Origin: an uncultured Granulosicoccus sp.
Lineage (GTDB): Bacteria > Pseudomonadota > Gammaproteobacteria > Granulosicoccales > Granulosicoccaceae
Length of the DNA stretch: 13,835 nt
NCBI GenBank assembly: GCA_938016235.1
Contig: CALLPU010000152.1
Location: forward strand, 1-13,835
Reading direction: 5' to 3'
The number at the start of each line of letters is the position of its first letter. Position 1 is the stretch's first letter. The position numbers were made by a program, and so were the translations under genes. Below the pieces are notes generated by a model. The model saw only the letters and a list, made by a program, of their open reading frames with translations, was not told the DNA's origin and ran no database searches. Positions 6,737 through 12,518 of this stretch are shown piece by piece.

Positions 6737-7882
6737 ATGGTCCATCCACACCCTGACGTTCAAGCCATCGGGCTTGATGTTGACCTTTCTGACACACTTG
6801 AAACCTCTGCTGCGAGCTTGCTGGGCACGCTGGACACCCATCTGAGCTTCGATGCGTCTCAACCGGGAAAGCATCATGGACACCTGATTCTTCCGTCTGG
6901 CGCTCACCATGATGGACAAGGCCACGTCAGATTGCCGGTTTGCGTGATTCGAGGAGAAACCTCTGGGCCCTGCATCACTCTGTTGTCCGGTGTGCACGGT
7001 GATGAATTCGAGGGGCCGTTGACCCTGCACCAGCTGGCACAGGAACTGTCCGCAGATCGCATTACCGGGTGTGTGACTCTGCTGCCCAGTCTCAACGTAG
7101 CGGGCCTGCAAACAGGGCTGCGCTGCTCACCGTTGGATAATCTGGATCTGGATCAGTGTTTTCCGGGAACTCCTGTCGGTACTATCAGTGAACGGGTGGC
7201 CTATGAAGTTTTCGAGCGATTCGTTCGCCCGGCCGACCTGGTCGTGGACTTGCGCTCGGGAGGCTCGTCGCTGCGCTTTGCAGCATCGGCCGCTGTCAGA
7301 TTCAGTGCCGACCATACCGGGCAGAAAGCTGGCCGTTCCCGTCATGCCAAGCGGGATATACATCAGCAACAATCATGGGACCGACAGCAAACCAGCGAAG
7401 CGGCCATGATCGCCTTTGGAGCGCCCAATAGCGTCAGGCTCCCACCCAGCAAACGCAATAGTTGCCTGCAGGGTGCTACAGAAGCGGCGGCAACCCCCTA
7501 TCTGCAGACCGAACTCGGGGGTGGTGGCAACGCCAGCGCCGAAACTCTGAGCATTGCCCATACCGGTTGCTGCAATCTGCTGCGTCACCTCGGTGTGCTG
7601 GACGGTGAGATACAGCTACGCGCCACGCGTATGCTCGAGGTGCGTGACGCCAGCTTTTACCTGCACGCCACCACGCACGGAATGTTGTGCCCTCACGCCA
7701 GACTCGGCCAGGAGATTTATCGAGGAGATCCGCTGTTGGCGATGGTCAATCTGGAAGACAGTGGAGCACCACCCCACCTGATACGGGTTCCTCGTAATGG
7801 TGTCTTGCTTGCGCTCAGAGATCGTGGCCCGACCAAACCTGGAGATCTGCTGGCTATCATTGCCGATGAAGTACACGGATAG
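6737..7882 (+). CDS. DoeB/aspartoacylase-like protein with substituted active-site residues
   Basis: A 381-residue member of the succinylglutamate desuccinylase/aspartoacylase family, closest in layout to N-acetyl-diaminobutyrate deacetylase (DoeB). The framework is clear: GVHGDEFEGP at 85-94 with zinc ligands His87 and Glu90, FPG at 142-144, TELGGGG containing the presumed catalytic glutamate, a LRHLGVL segment, and the C-terminal NLEDSGAPP and KPGDLLAIIA. Several normally conserved positions differ. The usual NxNRxFPG reads LDLDQCFPG, so the substrate-binding Asn-Arg pair is Asp139-Gln140. The usual DLHSGG, which gives the third zinc ligand, reads DLRSGG with Arg173. A stretch rich in Arg, Gln and His at about 192-217 looks like an insertion. 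The frame is intact, so this may be a non-catalytic or repurposed paralogue. No ectoine genes lie nearby, and no good ribosome binding site precedes the ATG. Confidence 0.82.
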   Translation: MVHPHPDVQAIGLDVDLSDTLETSAASLLGTLDTHLSFDASQPGKHHGHLILPSGAHHDGQGHVRLPVCVIRGETSGPCITLLSGVHGDEFEGPLTLHQLAQELSADRITGCVTLLPSLNVAGLQTGLRCSPLDNLDLDQCFPGTPVGTISERVAYEVFERFVRPADLVVDLRSGGSSLRFAASAAVRFSADHTGQKAGRSRHAKRDIHQQQSWDRQQTSEAAMIAFGAPNSVRLPPSKRNSCLQGATEAAATPYLQTELGGGGNASAETLSIAHTGCCNLLRHLGVLDGEIQLRATRMLEVRDASFYLHATTHGMLCPHARLGQEIYRGDPLLAMVNLEDSGAPPHLIRVPRNGVLLALRDRGPTKPGDLLAIIADEVHG

Positions 7883-7969
7883 CTGGCGTCTGTTCTGCTT
7901 TGATACGATAGGCGGAATCACCGCACAGACTACTCTTCGTTAAGCGGATACCTCAACGCGAACACTGCA

Positions 7970-8827
7970 ATGCCGCTGTCGAAACCGTCCGTCTCAGTTG
8001 TCATCCCGACGCATAACCGGCTGTCATCATTATCAACGGCCATAGAATCTGTGCTGATTCAAACGAACCCGTGTTTAGAGCTTATCGTGGTGGACGATGG
8101 CTCAACCGATGGCACAAGCGCCTGGGTGAGCCGTCACTTTCCCCAGGTAGAACTGCTATCACAAGCAAACTTCGGTGTTTCACACGCCAGAAATCGGGGT
8201 ATCGAAAAAGCCAGCGGGCAATGGATTGCTTTGTTGGATTCGGACGACAGGTGGTACGAAAACAAGCTGGAAGTTCAGGTAAACGCCATCGAATCGAATC
8301 CTAACTATCGCCTGTGCCACTGCGATGAACATTGGATCAGGCGGGGAAAACGCGTCAATCCCAAACACAAGCATCAGAAATACGGTGGCGATGTGTTCCA
8401 GCACTGCCTGCCACTTTGCGCAATCTCCCCGTCAGCGGTTTTGCTTCGACAAGACCTGCTGATGCAGGTGGGTATGTTTGACGAATCACTACCTGCCTGC
8501 GAAGACTATGACCTGTGGCTGCGTATTAGTTCGCAGGAGCCAGTGCTCTATGTCGATCAGGCATTGCTGGAGAAAACCGGAGGGCATGCTGATCAACTCT
8601 CACAGCGCTTCCCGGCCATGGACCAGTTCAGACTCCAGGCGCTGGCCAAGTTACTGCGCAGCGGCACGTTGAGCGAACAGCACGCCCAGCTGGCGCTACA
8701 GACATTCAGGGAAAAATTCACGATCTACAGCAACGGTGCCCGAAAGCGCAACCGCAGGGATGAGCTGCGGCTGCTCAACGACACCTATGCCGAGCTGATC
8801 GATCCACACTTTTTTGGGCAGGATTGA
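7970..8827 (+). CDS. Family 2 glycosyltransferase (GT-A fold)
   Basis: A 285-residue soluble GT2 enzyme. It opens with SVVIPTHNR at 9-17 and has the nucleotide-binding VVDDGSTDGT at 40-49, then SHARNRGIEKASG at 71-83. The metal-binding DxD lies in LLDSDDRW (Asp90 and Asp92), and the presumed catalytic base region is CEDYDLW with Glu178-Asp179. It should transfer a sugar from a nucleotide donor to an acceptor at the cytoplasmic face of the membrane, as in cell-surface polysaccharide or protein glycosylation. No transmembrane helix is seen, and the C-terminal 80 residues are polar and helical. No other glycan-synthesis genes surround it, so the acceptor cannot be inferred. The ATG at 7970 begins 87 bases after the DoeB-like gene. 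A shared transcript is possible, though no strong ribosome binding site is visible. Confidence 0.9.
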   Translation: MPLSKPSVSVVIPTHNRLSSLSTAIESVLIQTNPCLELIVVDDGSTDGTSAWVSRHFPQVELLSQANFGVSHARNRGIEKASGQWIALLDSDDRWYENKLEVQVNAIESNPNYRLCHCDEHWIRRGKRVNPKHKHQKYGGDVFQHCLPLCAISPSAVLLRQDLLMQVGMFDESLPACEDYDLWLRISSQEPVLYVDQALLEKTGGHADQLSQRFPAMDQFRLQALAKLLRSGTLSEQHAQLALQTFREKFTIYSNGARKRNRRDELRLLNDTYAELIDPHFFGQD

Positions 8828-8890
8828 AGCAATGGCGGACAGGAACGTTTAAGGTATCTGTTCAACACTGAGTGAATTGATTGCAAGCCC

Positions 8891-9271
8891 ATGCCCGCAC
8901 TGGTTTTTCGCCTACGCAATGTTCCAGAAGACGAGGCCGAAGCCATTCGCTCGCTGCTGGACGACAATCACATACAGTGGTACGAAACATCGGCAGGCAA
9001 CTGGGGTATTGCCATGCCGGGTATCTGGGTCAACGACACCGAAGACATGCCCAGAGCTCGCTCATTGATTGACGTCTACCAACAAGAGCGGTCGACCACC
9101 TTGCGCTCACACTACCAGCAGGAGATGGAAGCTGGCGATGCTCCAACGATGATGCATCGCTTCAAGCAACACCCACTACGCACCATCGGGATTTTTGTGT
9201 TCTGCCTCTTCATTCTCTATGTTTCCATCAATCCGTTTCTTCAGATGATCGGCTATTCAAAAACCGGGTAA
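8891..9271 (+). CDS. DUF6164-like small membrane protein
   Basis: A 126-residue protein. The N-terminal 65 residues resemble the DUF6164 pattern as I remember it: VFRLRNVPEDEAEAIRSLL, a central WYETSAGNWGI at 30-40, then MPGIW and a DMPRARSLID helix. This part looks like a small ferredoxin-like sensing or putative-ligand domain of the DUF2007 type, but no function is established. A charged segment follows at 66-96, then one transmembrane helix at about 98-116 (IGIFVFCLFILYVSI) and a short polar tail. The positive residues before the helix suggest that the N-terminal domain is cytoplasmic. The ATG at 8891 lies 63 bases after the glycosyltransferase stop, with no clear ribosome binding site. 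The family label rests on memory of the pattern, so treat it as probable. Confidence 0.78.
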   Translation: MPALVFRLRNVPEDEAEAIRSLLDDNHIQWYETSAGNWGIAMPGIWVNDTEDMPRARSLIDVYQQERSTTLRSHYQQEMEAGDAPTMMHRFKQHPLRTIGIFVFCLFILYVSINPFLQMIGYSKTG

Positions 9272-9369
9272 CACACTGCGTCCTTTTCGCGATTTCTGGC
9301 GACAACGGATGTGTTGTTACAAACCACACACCAACCCAAGGCCGCAACTACAACACGAACGAGGAATTT

Positions 9370-10386
9370 ATGAGCAACCTGATTAACAGACGTACTGTGC
9401 TAAAACTGATGGGCGGCACTCTGGCCGCACCTTTTGTCCTGAAGCATGCGGGAGCCGCCAATCGCAAGATCAAGGTCGGCGCACTACGGTTCACATCGCA
9501 CTCAGCCAGTTTTGTGGCTTTCGAGCGCGGCTACTTTGCTGATGCAGGCCTGGATGTTGAACTGAAGTTTTTTCAGGCCGCTCAACCCATGGCTGTCGCC
9601 ATAGCCTCCGGCGACATCGATTACGCCGTCACTGCCATATCAGGCGGATTGATCTCACTGGCACAGAAGGATGCTATACGGGTTATTGGCGGCGCACTCT
9701 CTGAAGAGGCCGGCATAGACGGACAAAAGATTCTCGCCTCTGACGCCGCCTATCAGGACGGTGTTACCACGCCGTCGGCGCTGGATGGAAAATCGTTCGG
9801 CATGTCTACAGCCGGTTCATCCTTTCACTACATGGGCTCCAGAATTGCCGCTCAGGAAGGTGTTGAGATGAAATTCAAGCCGCTGCAGAAAGTGGGCGCG
9901 ATCATTGGCGCACTCAAATCGGGACAGATAGATGCGTGGTCGATTGTGCCGCACATTGCCAAACCGCTGGCAGGCTCTGGCGCGGTCCATATCATTGGCA
10001 ACGTCAGTGATTACCTGCCGGACTATCAGGTCACTACCGTGTTCACCTCCAGGAAGAATGCACTGGAAGAACGTGAAATGAGTGAGGCGTTTCTGAACGC
10101 GTTTTCACAAGGTATTGACGACTACACTGCCGCAATGATCGATAAAACCGCCGACGAAGACGCGATGGTGGATCTGATCCACAAGTATGTATACGCCGAT
10201 AGAGAACGCGCAAAGGCGGCACCTTCGATTATCAATGGCACCATGCGATTGAACAAGGGAGCTGCACTGAACATGGCATCCGTTACCGATCAGCTGGCAT
10301 GGTTCCAGAGTGAAAATCTGGTTGATAGCGATATCAGCATCGATCAACTGGTAGACGCCTCCTATGTAGACATCACCGGCCAATAG
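9370..10386 (+). CDS. ABC transporter periplasmic binding protein, NMT1/SsuA-like, Tat-type signal
   Basis: A 338-residue substrate-binding protein. The N-terminus has a twin-arginine signal, NRRTVLKLMGG (residues 6-16), then a hydrophobic stretch and probable cleavage after HAGA near residue 29. The mature part starts with KIKVGALRF and contains FERGYFADAGLDVELKFF, typical of the NMT1/THI5-like and SsuA/TauA class. The segments GDIDYAVT and SGQIDAWSI are the matching recognition stretches in the two lobes. This class binds sulfonates, taurine, nitrate, pyrimidine precursors of thiamine, or aromatic acids. The ligand here cannot be read from sequence, and no metabolic gene is attached. A clear GAGGA ribosome binding site at 9361-9365 fixes the start. 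It is the first gene of a three-gene importer operon, 24 bases before the ATPase gene. Confidence 0.92.
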   Translation: MSNLINRRTVLKLMGGTLAAPFVLKHAGAANRKIKVGALRFTSHSASFVAFERGYFADAGLDVELKFFQAAQPMAVAIASGDIDYAVTAISGGLISLAQKDAIRVIGGALSEEAGIDGQKILASDAAYQDGVTTPSALDGKSFGMSTAGSSFHYMGSRIAAQEGVEMKFKPLQKVGAIIGALKSGQIDAWSIVPHIAKPLAGSGAVHIIGNVSDYLPDYQVTTVFTSRKNALEEREMSEAFLNAFSQGIDDYTAAMIDKTADEDAMVDLIHKYVYADRERAKAAPSIINGTMRLNKGAALNMASVTDQLAWFQSENLVDSDISIDQLVDASYVDITGQ

Positions 10387-10410
10387 CCAAACCCGGTATC
10401 GTATAAAACC

Positions 10411-11178
10411 ATGGAAATTCGGCTTGAAGGCGTTAGCCATCATTACGCTGATATGGAAGTCCTGCGGGATATCACACTGGATATACCGCAGGGCAAAATC
10501 GTTTGTATTGTTGGCCCTTCTGGCTGTGGCAAATCCACATTGCTACGACTGATAGGCGGCCTGGAACAGGCCACGGGCGGACGAATTCTTCAAGTCGGCG
10601 ATGCTCCGGCAGATTGCCTGAATCCTCTGACGTATATTTTTCAGGATTTTGCGTTACTACCCTGGCGTACGGTTGCAGGCAATGTCTCATTGGTACTGGA
10701 GGATCATGGCATCAGCGGTCAACAGGCCAACAAGATCATTGATGATGTGTTGAACAGAACGAATCTGCAGAGCTTCAGACACGCCTGGCCCAGACAGTTA
10801 TCCGGTGGCATGAAACAACGTGTGTCCATTGCACGCGCACTGGCCGTGAATCCTGCAGTCATGCTGATGGATGAACCACTCTCCGCACTGGACAGCCAGA
10901 CGCGAGAGTTGTTGATGGATGATCTGATTGGGTTGTGGACGGCCACACAGTTCACTGCCGTGTATGTCACACACAACCTTGCCGAGGCCGTGCGCCTGGG
11001 TCATCACATTGTTCTTCTCTCACGCCGGCCGGGCCGCATCAGCGACATCATCTCTCTGGACATGCCGCTTAATGAGCGACATTTTGGCGATCCTGTGCTG
11101 GAGGCGCAGCAGGCACGCCTCTGGACAATGATGCGAGACGAGGCCAGAGCCGCCGATGCCGAGCTGCTCCATGGATAA
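10411..11178 (+). CDS. ABC importer ATPase, SsuB/TauB-like
   Basis: A 255-residue ABC ATPase with every motif needed for activity: Walker A GPSGCGKST at 35-43, Q-loop Gln78 in IFQDFALLPW, signature LSGGMKQR at 130-137, Walker B MLMDEPLSALD at 151-161 and the switch His188 in VTHN. The FQDFALLPWRTV stretch is characteristic of the nitrate/sulfonate/taurine importer branch. It powers the importer from the cytoplasmic face together with the downstream permease and the upstream binding protein. It starts 24 bases after the binding-protein stop, and its own stop overlaps the start of the permease gene. This overlap implies translational coupling and fixed stoichiometry. Confidence 0.95.
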   Translation: MEIRLEGVSHHYADMEVLRDITLDIPQGKIVCIVGPSGCGKSTLLRLIGGLEQATGGRILQVGDAPADCLNPLTYIFQDFALLPWRTVAGNVSLVLEDHGISGQQANKIIDDVLNRTNLQSFRHAWPRQLSGGMKQRVSIARALAVNPAVMLMDEPLSALDSQTRELLMDDLIGLWTATQFTAVYVTHNLAEAVRLGHHIVLLSRRPGRISDIISLDMPLNERHFGDPVLEAQQARLWTMMRDEARAADAELLHG

Positions 11179-11974
11179 GTCAAACCCTGTTGCAAGCGCG
11201 GTTAAATTTCGTGGTGGAGGCTTTGCGCCCACGCCATTGCGTGGCGTAGGCGCGCTGGTGTTCTTCGCCTTGATCGCGTTTGCAGAATTCGGAACACGCA
11301 GTGGCTTCATCTCTGCGTTGACGTTACCGCGACCGTCTGATGTTCTGCTCACGTTCAAGGAGCTCTACACCTCGGGGCTGCTGTGGAAACATCTGCTTCC
11401 CTCACTGACCAGGCTGGCTGTTGGCGCTGCACTGGGTGTCAGTGCTGGCATTTGTGTGGGTGTGGCCATTGGTCTGTTCTCGCTGGTAAGGGCCGGGCTT
11501 GTGCCAGTGGTTGCCGCAATATTTCCTATTCCAAAAATCGCCCTTCTGCCCTTGTTTGTTATCTGGTTCGGCATTGATGAAGGATCCAAGTACGCATTGA
11601 TTGCCTTTGGCACCTTCACACCCACGGTCGTTGCAACCTATGGTGCGGTGGACAATGTGGATCGAACACTCATCCGCATGGGCCAGAGCTTTGGTTTGTC
11701 GTGGTTCTCTATCGTCAGAAAGATAGTGCTTCCCGGTGCCATGCCAGGCATCCTGTCCGGCTTACGGATCAGCCTGGCGATCGCTATCATCCTGCTGGTG
11801 GCCGCCGAGATGTTGGGCGCTGAATATGGCATTGGTGCCTATATTCTCGAAGCCGGTGCGCTCTATGATCTGGAGCGTCTGTTTGCAGGCGTTGTGATCC
11901 TCTCCGTTATCGGCGTCATTGTCAGTGCCACACTTGGTTTACTGGAACGACGCCTGCTGGACTGGCGGACCTGA
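11156..11974 (+). CDS. ABC importer permease, SsuC/TauC-like
   Basis: A 272-residue inner-membrane permease of the binding-protein-dependent type. About six transmembrane segments are visible, near 30-46, 84-107, 112-135, 146-163, 205-220 and 243-263. The HLLPSLTRLAVGAALG segment at 79-94 and IPKIALLPLFVIWFGI at 125-140 are diagnostic for SsuC/TauC-like proteins. The cytoplasmic EAA-type loop is RKIVLPGAMPGILSGLRISL at 188-207, which contacts the ATPase. The start may be ATG at 11156 or ATG at 11171. The second overlaps the ATPase stop by 8 bases and gives a more usual N-terminus (MDKSNP). I keep the longer form but consider the shorter equally possible. No recognisable terminator follows directly. 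Confidence 0.92.
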   Translation: MPSCSMDKSNPVASAVKFRGGGFAPTPLRGVGALVFFALIAFAEFGTRSGFISALTLPRPSDVLLTFKELYTSGLLWKHLLPSLTRLAVGAALGVSAGICVGVAIGLFSLVRAGLVPVVAAIFPIPKIALLPLFVIWFGIDEGSKYALIAFGTFTPTVVATYGAVDNVDRTLIRMGQSFGLSWFSIVRKIVLPGAMPGILSGLRISLAIAIILLVAAEMLGAEYGIGAYILEAGALYDLERLFAGVVILSVIGVIVSATLGLLERRLLDWRT

Positions 11975-12066
11975 CAAACTACAAGCCTTACAAGCCTGTA
12001 ATCACAACGTAATGTTCAGCACACCCTTCCGGCCTGTTACTCGCAACAGCTCATCAGCTACTCGTT

Positions 12067-12103
12067 GCGCCGTTGTTCGATGTAACGGGTAACAACGCGG
12101 CGC
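12067..12103. repeat. Bulged GC-rich hairpin downstream of the ABC operon
   Basis: GCGCC (12067-12071) pairs with GGCGC (12099-12103), and GTTGTT (12072-12077) pairs with AACAAC (12091-12096), leaving a 2-nt bulge and a 13-nt loop. It starts 92 bases after the permease stop. It could terminate the ABC operon, although there is no T-run. Confidence 0.4.
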
Positions 12104-12170
12104 CCTGTTGTACAACCTTGACTATTGTCCATTACAGCGGGGTGGGTCTTTTAAGTTTTGTTTCAGGTTG

Positions 12171-12359
12171 GGAGGCTAGTGTACTGAAAGCTATCAAACG
12201 TTCATTCAGAGACACTCAAAAGCGGCTATTCAAGGCGGCGTTCGCCGGTGATATCGGGCATATCGCCAAGAACGCTAACGCAGAAGAGTCGCTTTTGAGT
12301 GACTCCCTTCGGGCGACTCGCTGAATGAACGTTTTATAACTTTCAGTGCACTTGCCTCC
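12171..12359. mobile_element. 189-bp near-complete palindrome, MITE-like or structured RNA element
   Basis: The outer arms 12171-12209 and 12321-12359 are inverted copies, identical at 35 of 39 positions. A second block, 12213-12227 with 12287-12301, matches at 14 of 15. An inner stem pairs GCGTTC (12238-12243) with GAACGC (12270-12275). The tip is a hairpin, GGTGATAT (12247-12254) with ATATCGCC (12260-12267) around a 5-nt loop. The right arm carries about 16 extra bases between its two blocks (12302-12320 against 12210-12212), including a CCC-TTC-GGG mini-hairpin. The ends are GGAGGC and GCCTCC. No transposase gene and no obvious target-site duplication are seen. The structure fits a non-autonomous transposable element (MITE) or a long-hairpin RNA; the sequence alone does not decide between them. 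Confidence 0.6.
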
Positions 12360-12518
12360 ACGCACTTTTACAGGGCTGTAGAAAACGTCGTCCAGCTCTA
12401 ACAGGTAGTTGGCCAAGTTCGTTTGCTGATACGACGCAGAGTATCAAGCTTGACTGTCTTGATCACTCTTGCGACTGCTTGTGGCCTGGTGCGTCATCTG
12501 AATCCACAAGAGAGAGTC

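Larger units (their letters stand above)
11975..12518. other. Gene-free region with several inverted repeats
   Basis: No credible coding sequence is present in these 544 bases. They hold a tandem 9-bp repeat TACAAGCCT at 11980-11997, a bulged hairpin at 12067-12103 followed by the 10-bp palindrome GTTGTACAAC at 12107-12116, and the large self-complementary element at 12171-12359. Two short inverted repeats lie before the GH16 gene: GATAC/GTATC at 12428-12445, and ATCAAG/CTTGAT at 12443-12463. The promoter of the GH16 gene must lie in the last part, but I could not place its boxes. Confidence 0.6.

Noticed and set aside
6638..7111. 157-residue minus-strand frame overlapping the DoeB-like gene
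   Set aside because: It is antisense to the conserved N-terminal half of the DoeB-like protein, with no recognisable domain.
11980..11997. Two tandem copies of TACAAGCCT just after the permease stop as an attachment site
   Set aside because: Only 9 bp, two copies, with no integrase or mobile gene nearby. Most likely a chance or slippage duplication.
12073..12324. 83-residue open frame on the plus strand across the gene-free region
   Set aside because: It starts at a TTG inside a hairpin, runs across the 189-bp palindrome, has no ribosome binding site and resembles no protein. Its sequence is dictated by the repeat.
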